From positions 372,001-436,000 of the forward strand of contig NZ_JAJSLW010000001.1 in NCBI RefSeq assembly GCF_021729145.1: a stretch of DNA of 64,000 nucleotides, given 5' to 3'. The stretch is from Membranihabitans maritimus (lineage in GTDB: Bacteria > Bacteroidota > Bacteroidia > Chitinophagales > Saprospiraceae). The stretch's first letter is position 1; the number at the start of each line of letters is the position of its first letter. Below are positions 38,709 to 48,465 of the stretch, one piece after another. Both the position numbers and the translations under genes were made by a program. The notes under the pieces are model-generated. The model was not told the origin of the DNA and searched no databases. It saw only the letters and a list, made by a program, of their open reading frames with translations.

Positions 38709-38747
38709 TTCTTATTTTAACATACTTTTTAAAATAAACCCCGAACG

Positions 38748-39920
38748 ATGAAATATTTCGTATTGCTTTTGTTTCTTTTCTGCTGCTTCATTTCCCCCTG
38801 CCAAAATGTTGAAAAGGATGTAGAACACATAGAAGTTTATCACGAAAAAGGAAAGTTTGGCGGATGGCCGGCTAATTTTGGCATTTGGAATTGGGGCAAC
38901 GAAATTCTAGTGGGATTTGCACAAGGCTCATATAAAAATCTTGGAACCGAACGCCATAACATTGATCGTGAAAAGCCTGAATACCATCTTATGGCCAGAA
39001 GTAAAGATGGAGGTAAAACCTGGGCTATCGAAGATCCTGCAAGGGATAATAATGGTGCTTTATTTGTACCGGATAACGGAAGCTATCACGGTGTGGCACG
39101 CACTGATATACAATTTCAGGAAATTCAGAAGCCTTCCAACATAAACTTTTCACATTCGGATTTTGCTCTTTCTGTGAAGATGACCAACGGAGATGGAGGT
39201 AAATCTTTTTACTGGTATTCATACAACCGCGGTAATACATGGAGAGGTCCCTTCCAACTTCCTGAATTCAATGGTATGGGCACGGCCCCTCGCACAGACT
39301 ATCTCATTGACAACAAAAAAACTTGCACTCTTTTCCTAACCGCACCCAAATCGGACGGTGAAGAAGGAAGAGTTATTTGTGTACGAACTAAAGACGGTGG
39401 CAAGACGTGGAAGTTTTTATCCTACATAGGCACCGAACCCCCAATTGGCTATTCCATAATGCCTGCTTCAGTCCGATTATCCGAGAGTGAAATATTGGTT
39501 ACAGCACGGGAGAAAAGAGAAAATGCCAGCTATATATCCACATACTATTCTGCCGACAATGGAAAATCCTGGACTGAATGGAAGAATGCCGTGAAGGAAG
39601 CCGGAATTGGCAATCCACCTGCAATGGTCAAAATGATGGACGGGAGAATCTGCCTCATCTATGGATACAGGGCAGATGTCAAAAGCATTGAAAGCGGAGA
39701 AAAAACAAGTGACATACGCGCCAAGCTCAGTAGTGACAACGGGAAAACCTGGAGTAAAGACTATTTATTACGTAACGACGGTTCAGGAAGGGATGTAGGG
39801 TACCCCAGGGTGATCCAACGTCCTGATGGCAAAATAGTTACCGTGTATTATTTTATGGATCAGAAGACAGGTCCGGAAAGGTATATCGGGGCTACTATTT
39901 GGGATCCTCCCAAGCCATAA
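38748..39920 (+). CDS. Secreted sialidase-fold (BNR/Asp-box) protein
   Basis: 390 residues with a signal peptide (about 1-19). Asp boxes mark the beta-propeller: SKDGGKTW, NRGNTW (degenerate), TKDGGKTW, SADNGKSW and SSDNGKTW. This is the exo-sialidase fold. Relatives act on sialic acid or other glycosides, and some are non-catalytic. An FRIP-type motif was not found (VGFAQGSYKN is at the expected place), so true sialidase activity is doubtful. A 39-base AT-only spacer separates it from the porin. Confidence 0.78.
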   Translation: MKYFVLLLFLFCCFISPCQNVEKDVEHIEVYHEKGKFGGWPANFGIWNWGNEILVGFAQGSYKNLGTERHNIDREKPEYHLMARSKDGGKTWAIEDPARDNNGALFVPDNGSYHGVARTDIQFQEIQKPSNINFSHSDFALSVKMTNGDGGKSFYWYSYNRGNTWRGPFQLPEFNGMGTAPRTDYLIDNKKTCTLFLTAPKSDGEEGRVICVRTKDGGKTWKFLSYIGTEPPIGYSIMPASVRLSESEILVTAREKRENASYISTYYSADNGKSWTEWKNAVKEAGIGNPPAMVKMMDGRICLIYGYRADVKSIESGEKTSDIRAKLSSDNGKTWSKDYLLRNDGSGRDVGYPRVIQRPDGKIVTVYYFMDQKTGPERYIGATIWDPPKP

Positions 39921-39951
39921 TAGCATTGCTTTTCAAAAGAACTGATTATAT

Positions 39952-40527
39952 TCAATTCTGTAATTTTTTACTATCTGAAAAGCCCTTCCGTTTAGCAAAA
40001 GGCTGAGACTTATACTCTGAGGGTGTAAAACCAGTATGCTTTTTAAACTGATTACTAAGTGATGCCGTACTACTGTAATCCAGCTTATAAGCAATTTCTT
40101 TGATCGACAATTCACCGTATAATAACAACTCTTTTATCCTTTCCACTTTAGTCTGGATGATAAATTGCTCAAGGGTTATACCTTCCAATGAAGAAAACAG
40201 ATTGCTGATATACGTATAATTATAGGGTAATTTTTCTGAAATCAGTTCGGACCACGTTTTTAACGGACTATAATCTTCGGCACTTATTTCATTAATAATA
40301 AATGTTTTCACTTGCTCAACAACTTTCTTTTTTTGGTTCTCTAGTCTTTCGAAACCAAATTCTTTTAATTTTTCTTCAAAATTTATTAATGATTCGGCTG
40401 AAATTTCCTTTTCAAACCTCACTTCTCCCAGCGAAACATCAGCATTAGGGAGTGAAAGTTCTTTAATTATTTGCTCCACGACGTATATACACCGTGGACA
40501 CACCATATTTTTGATACTAATTTTCAT
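39952..40527 (-). CDS. AraC-family regulator with N-terminal HMA-like domain
   Basis: The start is set at the ATG at 40527; the frame can be opened 13 residues earlier. Residues 1-70 fold like a heavy-metal-associated domain: MKISIKNMVCPRCIYVVEQI has the MxCxxC-type site, with a following helix and strand (DVSLGEVRFEKE). Residues about 95-180 are an AraC helix-turn-helix pair (FIIQTKVERIKELLLYGELS, IKEIAYKLDYSSTASLSNQF, KKHTGFTPSEYK). The layout recurs in Bacteroidota beside copper and other metal genes; metal sensing is inferred. A Cu+ ATPase lies in this window, but 39 kb away. It converges with the sialidase-like gene. Confidence 0.8.
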   Translation of the reverse strand: MKISIKNMVCPRCIYVVEQIIKELSLPNADVSLGEVRFEKEISAESLINFEEKLKEFGFERLENQKKKVVEQVKTFIINEISAEDYSPLKTWSELISEKLPYNYTYISNLFSSLEGITLEQFIIQTKVERIKELLLYGELSIKEIAYKLDYSSTASLSNQFKKHTGFTPSEYKSQPFAKRKGFSDSKKLQN

Positions 40528-40638
40528 TCCATTTATTACAACAGTACTTTTCCAAAGAGGGTTCAATAAAAAGTTTTCACGACCGAAAGATGCAATAGAT
40601 GCTCCATGGTCGGAAATATTTTATTTCCATCTAAACAT

Positions 40639-40674
40639 AAAAAAAGCCTGTCCGGCATTTAGCGGACAGGCTTT
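40639..40674 (-). terminator. Rho-independent terminator after icd
   Basis: A 12-bp perfect stem, AAAGCCTGTCCG (40643-40654) with CGGACAGGCTTT (40663-40674) and an 8-nt loop. On the minus strand it ends in seven T. It lies 24 bases after the icd stop codon. Confidence 0.85.
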
Positions 40675-40697
40675 CAATATTATTATCTCGATAATAT

Positions 40698-41918
40698 CTA
40701 CATATTATTTATGATCTCAGTTCCAAATTCTGAACATTTCAACAAAGTAGCTCCATCCATCTGACGTTCAAAGTCATACGTCACACGCTTAGAACTAATC
40801 GCTCCTTCTATTCCTTTAACGATCAGGTCAGCTACTTCATTCCAGCCCAAATACCGGAACATCATTTCACCGGAAAGAATTACCGAGCTAGGATTTACTT
40901 TGTCCTGGCCGGCATATTTGGGTGCTGTACCGTGTGTAGCTTCGAATATCGCTTTTCCATTATCATAATTAATATTTGCTCCCGGAGCGATTCCAATACC
41001 ACCTACCTGGGCAGCTAACGCATCAGATACATAGTCTCCATTAAGATTGAGAGTTGCAATAACACTGTATTCTTTTGGTCTCAAAAGGATTTGCTGCAAA
41101 AAGGCATCTGCTATAACATCTTTTACGATTATTTCCTTACCGTCTTTTTTGATAATCTGCCATGGACCACCCTCGAAATCATCTGCTCCGTATTGCTCTT
41201 TAGCAACCTTATATCCCCATTCCTTGAATTTACCTTCTGTAAATTTCATGATATTACCTTTGTGAACGAGAGTCACTGAAGGTAATCCTAAATCGAGCGC
41301 ATAATCAATGGCTGCACGTACAATTCTTTCCGTACCTTCTTCTGAGACAGGTTTAATACCAATAGAAGATGTTTCCGGAAAACGGATTTGCGTTACCCCC
41401 ATTTCCTCAATTAAAAATTTCTTTACTTTATTCGCTTCCGGAGTACCGGCCAAATATTCAATTCCCGCGTAAATATCCTCTGTATTTTCCCGGAAAATAG
41501 TCATGTCTACACTATTGGGCTCCTTCACCGGTGAAGGAACTCCTTCAAACCATCTTACAGGCCGTACACATGCATACAAATCCAATTTCTGACGAAGAGC
41601 AACGTTTAATGACCGAATACCTCCACCTACTGGCGTGGTCAATGGTCCTTTGATAGCAACTAAATACTCTTCTATAGCATCCAGACTAGCCTGAGGCAAC
41701 CATTCCCCGGTATTGTCAAAGGCTTTCTGCCCTACAAAAACTTCCTTCCACTCTATCTTTTTCTCGCCGTTATAAGCTTTTTCAACAGCTGCATCAAAAA
41801 CACGTACTGCAGATGCCCATATGTCGGGACCTATACCATCTCCTTCGATAAAAGGTATTATCGGGTTATTAGGAACATTAAGTTTTCTATTTTCAATCGT
41901 TATTCTCTGTCCACTCAT
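40698..41918 (-). CDS. icd: NADP-dependent isocitrate dehydrogenase
   Basis: TCA-cycle enzyme converting isocitrate to 2-oxoglutarate with release of CO2. The start at 41918 ([13 protein letters not shown]) is chosen because a promoter -7 element covers 41955-41962, where a longer frame would begin. Motifs: [37 protein letters not shown] (split here: [20 protein letters not shown]), the substrate loop [42 protein letters not shown] and [13 protein letters not shown]. About 406 residues, typical for the homodimeric bacterial type. It has its own promoter and terminator. Confidence 0.97.
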   Translation of the reverse strand: MSGQRITIENRKLNVPNNPIIPFIEGDGIGPDIWASAVRVFDAAVEKAYNGEKKIEWKEVFVGQKAFDNTGEWLPQASLDAIEEYLVAIKGPLTTPVGGGIRSLNVALRQKLDLYACVRPVRWFEGVPSPVKEPNSVDMTIFRENTEDIYAGIEYLAGTPEANKVKKFLIEEMGVTQIRFPETSSIGIKPVSEEGTERIVRAAIDYALDLGLPSVTLVHKGNIMKFTEGKFKEWGYKVAKEQYGADDFEGGPWQIIKKDGKEIIVKDVIADAFLQQILLRPKEYSVIATLNLNGDYVSDALAAQVGGIGIAPGANINYDNGKAIFEATHGTAPKYAGQDKVNPSSVILSGEMMFRYLGWNEVADLIVKGIEGAISSKRVTYDFERQMDGATLLKCSEFGTEIINNM

Positions 41919-41954
41919 TATTTCGCAAAATTTTGTATGTAAAAAAATCGAGGA

Positions 41955-41984
41955 CAAAGGTAAGATAATTTGCTTTATTTCAAC
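41955..41984 (-). promoter_or_regulatory. Promoter of icd
   Basis: On the minus strand, GTTG (41984-41981), 18 bases, then TACCTTTG (41962-41955). This matches the Bacteroidota pattern TTG-N17-23-TAnnTTTG. Transcription would start near 41948, giving a leader of about 30 nt. Confidence 0.6.
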
Positions 41985-42108
41985 ACCAGGGATGCCATTA
42001 TAATCTATTAAATAAGTATTAATTTGCCTATTTTCACTATTATTTTTGCCGAAAACGTAAAAATCAGAATTTTCTACAGTAAAAGGGGGGTAAAAACTTT
42101 CACAACCA

Positions 42109-43851
42109 TCAATGTTGAATCATTAATTTTTTGATGTAATAACCATTCTGTCCAGAAAGCCTCAATAAGTATAAACCGGATGAAAGAGAAGTAGGATACA
42201 ATACCATAAAGCTGTCTGACTTTCCAACAGGATACTCTTTTATCAACTGACCGTTCATATTTAAAATTTCCAAATTTTCAATTTTGGACTCCACTGGCCA
42301 TTTCAAAAATACTTCTCCACTTGCAGGATTGGGGTATATTTCAACATCAGATCTACGGAATTGGTCTTGTGTATTGGTCTTTAGAAATTCAATTTTTACC
42401 TCCATAAAATTGTCTTTTGGATCTCTATCATAGTGATTATTGGGAAAAGCCACATAAATCATTTTCCTTGTTGAAAAGGAACCAACTTCAGAAATGGTTT
42501 CTACTCCCAATGGTGCTGATCCTGATTCTCCACTATAATACCATGAAGTATCCAATCCAAATGCAAAATGAGAGAGACAATTGAATCCCCAGAGGGCGTC
42601 TGACCCTAATGAAACTGTATGGATTTGTGTTTCACCACTATTCGTAAAATAAATATCATAAGTCCCATGATTGTCAGCAACTCTCCAGTGAGATGTATCC
42701 CCGTTTTCAAAAATAATGGGATTACCGATGCGAAATCCATCTGAAAGAGCAATACTATCCAATGATATTTCCGGTCTTTTCTCAGGATGTTGATTTATAT
42801 ATTTGTCAAAGACCTGATATATACCAAACCGATCGGAAGAACTATACCTAATATCTGTAAAAGCACTAAAATCAATTCGAGTAGTTCCAAATCTAATAGC
42901 TTTTCCATGATTTAGGGGTCGATAATTCAGAGACTCCACATACACACTGTCATAGAATAATTGAACCGAATCAATACGTTCCAAATCCCTGTTATAATAT
43001 CGAACGGTATTCCCATTTGAAATAGACATCAACTGTTCCAGATCCGGATGCCACACTATTTTTTTCGTAGTCAGATTTACTGGACTGGACGACCTGAAAC
43101 TATCAGGAATATATTTGTAGAGAGAGTCTTGCGTCAGGATAAATATTTCTTCAACATCATTTGCCGTCACCTCTGTCCTAACAGCGACGTCTTTTATAAC
43201 AGTGTGAAAATCCATAGAATCAGATGATGTAAAATCCCAGTTAGTAAGCATGAGTTTTTTCTGATCAAAGATTAGCAAACCGTTTTGATATCCCGAAAAT
43301 TCTACATTTTCCGGGACTTCTCTTTTACCAATTAATCTTCCTTGAAAATCATATCTGAAAATCGAATCGACAACAGTAAATACGATTGTAGTGTCAACAA
43401 TTTTAGAATTAAAGGATTCGAAAATGGTTGGGATATAAAACGAATCAATTCTTTCGAATTGCTCATTAATCCAGTATCCTTTTAAACCTAACGCCCCCCA
43501 GAAATCGTCTCCCTGCTGTTGGTAGGTCAGGAGAAGGTATAAGGAATCAAAACCTTCTATGTCACGCACTTCACTAAATTCAAAGTTCTGATGAACAAAG
43601 TATTCCGAATCTTCAAACTCTCCAAATGCGTTTAATACCCAGGCTTTCGCTTTTTTGCAATTATCTTCAGCTCCCCCCAGGAGAATCTTTCCACTGTCCA
43701 GTTCGAACGCATCATTAAAGTACAAAGTTTGCTCTCCCGCTTCTATATGTTCCAGGTCAGAAACCTGCCCATTTCCCCGGATTTGAAAAAGGCAGAAAAT
43801 CAATAGTATATCTATCCATCTAAGCAATTTACACTTTTCCTTAAGTTGCAA
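42109..43851 (-). CDS. Secreted protein with T9SS type A sorting domain
   Basis: 580 residues. Start codons available are a TTG at 43851 and another at residue 9, the latter preceded by AAGGAAAAG; no ATG is near. A signal peptide follows ([18 protein letters not shown]). The C-terminal 75 residues are a type A T9SS domain: [33 protein letters not shown] and [20 protein letters not shown]. It would thus be exported and anchored by the type IX system. The rest is a beta-rich region with repeating short strands and no recognised enzyme. Function unknown. Confidence 0.75.
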   Translation of the reverse strand: MQLKEKCKLLRWIDILLIFCLFQIRGNGQVSDLEHIEAGEQTLYFNDAFELDSGKILLGGAEDNCKKAKAWVLNAFGEFEDSEYFVHQNFEFSEVRDIEGFDSLYLLLTYQQQGDDFWGALGLKGYWINEQFERIDSFYIPTIFESFNSKIVDTTIVFTVVDSIFRYDFQGRLIGKREVPENVEFSGYQNGLLIFDQKKLMLTNWDFTSSDSMDFHTVIKDVAVRTEVTANDVEEIFILTQDSLYKYIPDSFRSSSPVNLTTKKIVWHPDLEQLMSISNGNTVRYYNRDLERIDSVQLFYDSVYVESLNYRPLNHGKAIRFGTTRIDFSAFTDIRYSSSDRFGIYQVFDKYINQHPEKRPEISLDSIALSDGFRIGNPIIFENGDTSHWRVADNHGTYDIYFTNSGETQIHTVSLGSDALWGFNCLSHFAFGLDTSWYYSGESGSAPLGVETISEVGSFSTRKMIYVAFPNNHYDRDPKDNFMEVKIEFLKTNTQDQFRRSDVEIYPNPASGEVFLKWPVESKIENLEILNMNGQLIKEYPVGKSDSFMVLYPTSLSSGLYLLRLSGQNGYYIKKLMIQH

Positions 43852-43928
43852 AATACTTTACAGGAATCTCAACAATTATTCTACTTTAACACTTTCATTA
43901 CTTCAAAGTTATTTGAAATACATTATAC

Positions 43929-46900
43929 CTATTTCAATAGCTCCAATCCAATAAATGCTAACCCACTATCTTCATTACCAGCCCGTGTGATCTCAATATT
44001 TAAATTGTTCACTGTCCCCAGGTTTCTTTCATCTAATCTCAGGGTTTTGTCACTGGGTTTCCTGGCAGCGGATCTGGCTCCTATATTTCCACTTACCAAC
44101 GTTGAACCATCTCCTATGACCTTAATTTCCCACCCATTGGAAGATTCATCCACTGAGGCAAATAATACCCGTACCTTTTTAACATCGGTAAGATCCACTT
44201 TACCAAATTCTATAGCAGCACTCCCCCCTTCTATAAGTGCTAATTCTGTTTCTTCATAAACATCCTTTGTAGCCCCTTCCATAGATTGTGCCCTGAATGC
44301 AGATAGGATTGGACGTGACAAATACACCGTTTTTTGCCCCATCAAAGAAGAAGCCCCTTCAGCTCCTTTATCCTTGTAAGAAGCTGACAATACAACTACC
44401 CCGTCCTCCGTCAATTTGAAATCGCTAGAAGGGTAAATAGTACCTGACACCGGAAGCGATGCTAAGGGTTCATCTGCATCAGCAAGTCCTATTATCCACT
44501 GGATAATCTTTTTTACATCCTGAAGCGGAACATCAGGGTGTGCCGCCATGGCCACTTCTCCCCATACTCCACTTCCTCCTTCTATGACTTTGTTTGACAG
44601 ATATTCTTCGGCTTCTGGATTTCCTTTATATTTATCAGATATCTGTAAGTAAGCAGGCCCGACTGACTTTTCATCTTTCTTATGGCATGATGCACAATCC
44701 AATCCCGAAATAATACCCTGAACCTCAACTTCAGGATCTGTAAATTCCTGATGGCCAATGGTAGTTGATGCCTCGTCATAACTTCCAATGTAATCCTTTT
44801 CAACTAAAACCTGATCGGTAGAAATATCTCCTGAAGCCAGACTACCGTCTTCAGAATCGGCAACAAGCACTCTATATTTGACGGGACTATTATCAAAGTA
44901 AAATTCACTATTCCCTTCAAATTCAATAGTCACATCCGGACGGTCATTTCCGGCAACCACGTGATAGTGTTGGCTTTCCACACTACTACCCTTGTCATCA
45001 TTAACCTGCACAAATATATTGTGCTGCCCTGCATCAGCAAGGTTAGCAGTATACCTGGGTTCCTGTGTCGTTTCCAACTCTTCCCCGTCAACCATCCATG
45101 TGTATGTCATTGGGTCACCATCTGGTTCTGAAGAACCCGAAGCATCCAATTGTATAGCAAGAGGTAATTGCCCGGCAGTTCGATCTATTTTCAAATCGGG
45201 AATAGGAGCCCTGTTGCCTGCATTGTATTCAATTACGGACAAGCTGGAATTAGAATTTTTGGAAAACCATCCACTTCCATATTCAATGAGGTATAATTTT
45301 CCATCCGGACCAAATTCCATGTCGCTAATACTTACAAAATCCGTTTCCGCCATAAAGGGTTCTATTCTCATTAAGTCACCCTCTTCATTCATGGTTACAA
45401 CCTTTATCCAGTTACGGATCCATTCATAAATAAATAGCTTCCCGTCGTAATAGTCAGCCAATCTGGTTTCTGCCGGATATTTTTCAGGATAGTATACGGG
45501 ACCTGCCATGGCTGTCCTTCCTCCACTTCCCACATTGGGAAAGTATTTTGATTTTGCATAGGGGTAATAAATAAAAGCAGGTTGCGCCGGAGGCAATTCG
45601 GTCATCCCCGTATTATTTCGGGAATTATTAACCGGTTTTTCAGGATCGAATTTCAATTCGGACTCCCCCGTGTTATAATCGTATTGCCAATATGCAAAAT
45701 TATCGCCAATAAAATAAGGCCAGCCGAAATTTCCGGCAGACCTTGCCTGGTTTATTTCGTCATACCCTCTTGGTCCCCTTGTATCCAGACTGTCATTTCT
45801 GGAATCAGGTCCAACTTCCCCCCAGTAGAGGTATCCGGTCTTCTGATCTACAGAAATTCGATAAGGGTTACGATTCCCCATTACATAGATTTCAGGCCGT
45901 GCTTTGTCATTCCCTTCCTCAAATAAATTACCTTCAGGTATATCATAACTCCCGTCATCATTAACCTTAATCCGTAAGATTTTACCCCTCAGATCATTGG
46001 TATTGCCGGGTGCTCTTCTTCCGTCGTATTGTTCCTTCCCCGGCCGGTCATCCAATGGAGCGAATCCGAATAAGTTAATAGGAAGGGTTTCACCTGTCAC
46101 TTTATCTTTTTGATTGAATGGAGTGGAATTATCCCCAGTAGAAACATACAGGTTGCCTTTGGCATCGAAATCAATTGATCCTCCCGTATGACAACAAATA
46201 TCTCTGTCTGTCTTTACATCAAGAATCACTTGCTCCGATGATTCATCCCAAACACCATCCACATATTTGAACCTGGACAGCCTGTCAACAGAAACATCTG
46301 TAGGCGAATAAAAAATATAAACCCAGTGGTTTTCTGCATAGTTCGGGTCTGCTTTAATCCCCATAAATCCGGTTTCTACATTTACATTTGGAGTGTCTGT
46401 CTCATAATATACTTCTATATGAGTTAAATCTTCTATTCTATTTTCGTCGGGATTATACTTTTTAAGTCCTCCTTTTCTCTCTGAAATTAGAATTTCCTTA
46501 TTAGGTAGAATGGTGATCTCAGTAGGTTCATCCAGCCCACGCCCCAAAATAACCTTGCTAAATCGATTCATATCCGGCGCAAACTGCGTCCTTACGTCGG
46601 AATAATCGAGTTCCAGATTATCCCCTATGGCATACTCTATTCCCGAATATAATAAATCCAGAAATTCTTTCTCTTCATACGATTCCGAAGTATGACCAAA
46701 CTCTATGTAAAAAGATCTCCCACCGTCATAATCGTGATACCATACCATCGGGTGATCTCCGTCGTTCTGCCCGCCTTCGTACGATGTCTCATCAATACTC
46801 ACTAATCTGTTTACATGATCGGGTACTTTAATAAAATTATACCACTCATCTTCCCTGGACCATTCTTCAGGTAATTCTTTTAGAACCGGGAATTTAGGAT

Positions 46901-47354
46901 CTTCATGTATTATCAAATCCGCCTCCTGAATTCTAGGATGGCTCTTAAAATATGCACCTACCAATTCACCGTACCATTTCCAACCATATTCCGTATCTGT
47001 GGCAGCATGGATGCCTACAAATCCACCTCCGGCTTGGATATATCTTTCAAAGGCCGCTTCTTGCCTGGTATCTAGAATATCTCCTGTCGTATTCAAGAAT
47101 ATTATCGTAGAAAATTCTCGTAACTTCTCTTCCTTAAAAATGGAAGCATCTTCAGTGGCTTCTACTTCAAAACCCTTTTCAGATCCAAGTTTTTGAAGTG
47201 CTGCGACGCCGTCTTCAATACTACTATGTCGAAAACCAGCGGTTTTGGAAAAAACAAGAACTTTGGGATCTCCGGTCCTGGATTTCGGACCACAACTTAT
47301 AAGTAAAAAACAAAAAGTTGCTAATAAAAATAACTGATAAATTGTTTTAGCCAT
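43929..47354 (-). CDS. Multidomain lipoprotein: ThuA, PQQ-type propeller, PKD, cytochrome c, CBM6-like
   Basis: 1141 residues, lipobox cysteine near residue 21 (FLLISC). Order of domains: ThuA (about 30-245; VLVFSKTAGFRHSSIEDG, GIHAATDTEYGW); glucose/sorbosone dehydrogenase-like six-bladed propeller (about 260-700; KILRIKVNDDGSYDIPEGN, GNRNPYRISVDQKTGYLYWG); a PKD domain (about 730-815; DASGSSEPDGDPMTYTW); a class I cytochrome c with CASCH near 885 and a Met ligand candidate in EVAMAAHPDVP; and a carbohydrate-binding-like beta-sandwich (about 1005-1141). The layout suggests a periplasmic or surface sugar oxidase passing electrons to its own heme. This arrangement recurs in Bacteroidota; activity is unproven. 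Confidence 0.85.
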   Translation of the reverse strand: MAKTIYQLFLLATFCFLLISCGPKSRTGDPKVLVFSKTAGFRHSSIEDGVAALQKLGSEKGFEVEATEDASIFKEEKLREFSTIIFLNTTGDILDTRQEAAFERYIQAGGGFVGIHAATDTEYGWKWYGELVGAYFKSHPRIQEADLIIHEDPKFPVLKELPEEWSREDEWYNFIKVPDHVNRLVSIDETSYEGGQNDGDHPMVWYHDYDGGRSFYIEFGHTSESYEEKEFLDLLYSGIEYAIGDNLELDYSDVRTQFAPDMNRFSKVILGRGLDEPTEITILPNKEILISERKGGLKKYNPDENRIEDLTHIEVYYETDTPNVNVETGFMGIKADPNYAENHWVYIFYSPTDVSVDRLSRFKYVDGVWDESSEQVILDVKTDRDICCHTGGSIDFDAKGNLYVSTGDNSTPFNQKDKVTGETLPINLFGFAPLDDRPGKEQYDGRRAPGNTNDLRGKILRIKVNDDGSYDIPEGNLFEEGNDKARPEIYVMGNRNPYRISVDQKTGYLYWGEVGPDSRNDSLDTRGPRGYDEINQARSAGNFGWPYFIGDNFAYWQYDYNTGESELKFDPEKPVNNSRNNTGMTELPPAQPAFIYYPYAKSKYFPNVGSGGRTAMAGPVYYPEKYPAETRLADYYDGKLFIYEWIRNWIKVVTMNEEGDLMRIEPFMAETDFVSISDMEFGPDGKLYLIEYGSGWFSKNSNSSLSVIEYNAGNRAPIPDLKIDRTAGQLPLAIQLDASGSSEPDGDPMTYTWMVDGEELETTQEPRYTANLADAGQHNIFVQVNDDKGSSVESQHYHVVAGNDRPDVTIEFEGNSEFYFDNSPVKYRVLVADSEDGSLASGDISTDQVLVEKDYIGSYDEASTTIGHQEFTDPEVEVQGIISGLDCASCHKKDEKSVGPAYLQISDKYKGNPEAEEYLSNKVIEGGSGVWGEVAMAAHPDVPLQDVKKIIQWIIGLADADEPLASLPVSGTIYPSSDFKLTEDGVVVLSASYKDKGAEGASSLMGQKTVYLSRPILSAFRAQSMEGATKDVYEETELALIEGGSAAIEFGKVDLTDVKKVRVLFASVDESSNGWEIKVIGDGSTLVSGNIGARSAARKPSDKTLRLDERNLGTVNNLNIEITRAGNEDSGLAFIGLELLK

Positions 47355-47863
47355 TGGTGGTTTCTCTATTTATGTGATATTTATTTTCCTTCATTGAATA
47401 AAAGTAAACATTGAAATGCCTGGATAGCAAACTCTAGTCTTTCTAGAATATTTTATTTCAATTTTACCGGGTGAAAGTACTAAAATGAAAGGTTTTTTTA
47501 TAAATAAATTGTCTTCAGGTTAAAATTCCACATAAATTCAGCAATTTATTATCATTGGAAAAATAATCCAACAGTGATAAGAGCCTACTATAAAACCTCT
47601 GTAAAAATAAGGATAGAATTGATAATACGTTTTGTCTAAAAAACAAACAGAAATTTTGCATAAAGCCAGGGAAGTCACAAAAGAAAAATCACTATAATTT
47701 ATAAAATATAACTCAAATTTGGTGACAATTCATTAAAAATTGCCTGTCAAATTCTTATTGGTATCCATTTATCAATCCTATACAACACCCCTTCTTTACT
47801 ATCCTCCCCAAAAGATTCTTCCTTCGCGATCACTTCGAGGCGGAATTGTCATGAATAAAGGGA
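47355..47863. other. Intergenic region (509 bp)
   Basis: AT-rich. No open frame of note, no hairpin terminator and no recognised RNA gene. It includes the upstream region of the ThuA/PQQ gene and the downstream region of a lipoprotein gene. Confidence 0.4.
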
Positions 47864-48370
47864 TTACGAACAACCAACCTTTCCTACAATTTGGATGACA
47901 TCAATATAGTCACCAGAATTGACTTTTAACTGGCCCTTATACAATTCAACTTTTTCATTCAAATCCCTTACCTCACGAATCTCGATGTCTACTGTTATTC
48001 CATCTGATTCATACTTATAAAACCTCGCTGTACCCGACATAAATTGCTGTCCAACTTGCTTCAGTTTGATTATTTTACCATCTGACATAATAAGACCAAA
48101 ACTTTCAAGATTCGAGGTCAATAAATAATTTTCATTATTTAGCTCTTCTTCACTCGTAGCAAACAATCCACCACAATTGCCAATTGATGCAGCATCTTTA
48201 TGCGTTTCAAGCCCGGTTATTCTCGCTGGTGGTTTCTGTATTGAACCGCCCTGATTGGATGAAGTAGAGGCATTGTCACTCCTGGCTCCGGAATTAGTTT
48301 CATTGTCCGAATTACAGCCCAAAAATGTGAATAATAATATAAAGCTAAGTCCCAAAAGTATACGGTTCAT
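47864..48370 (-). CDS. Lipoprotein of unknown function
   Basis: The start is placed at the ATG at 48370, which yields a standard lipoprotein signal with Cys19 (MNRILLGLSFILLFTFLGC). A Ser/Asn/Gln-rich linker follows, then about 100 residues of alternating strands (LIMSDGKIIKLKQVGQQF, GDYIDVIQIVGKVGC) with Cys residues near each end that may form a disulfide. No family recognised. The frame extends to 48433 but the extension lacks a signal. Confidence 0.65.
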   Translation of the reverse strand: MNRILLGLSFILLFTFLGCNSDNETNSGARSDNASTSSNQGGSIQKPPARITGLETHKDAASIGNCGGLFATSEEELNNENYLLTSNLESFGLIMSDGKIIKLKQVGQQFMSGTARFYKYESDGITVDIEIREVRDLNEKVELYKGQLKVNSGDYIDVIQIVGKVGCS

Positions 48371-48465
48371 AAGTATGATTTGGTTGGTTTGTTGATTAAC
48401 GACAGGTAAAGTCAAAACAAATATTATGCCCAACTTAGATCAGGGAAGAGGATAGACTCTAATTT

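Noticed and set aside
38712-38737. TTATTTTA/TAAAATAA inverted repeat between the porin and the sialidase-like gene
   Set aside because: Made only of A and T and expected by chance in this DNA. Too weak to call a terminator.
41919-41957. N-terminal extension of isocitrate dehydrogenase
   Set aside because: The extension would start inside the promoter -7 element and adds no conserved sequence.
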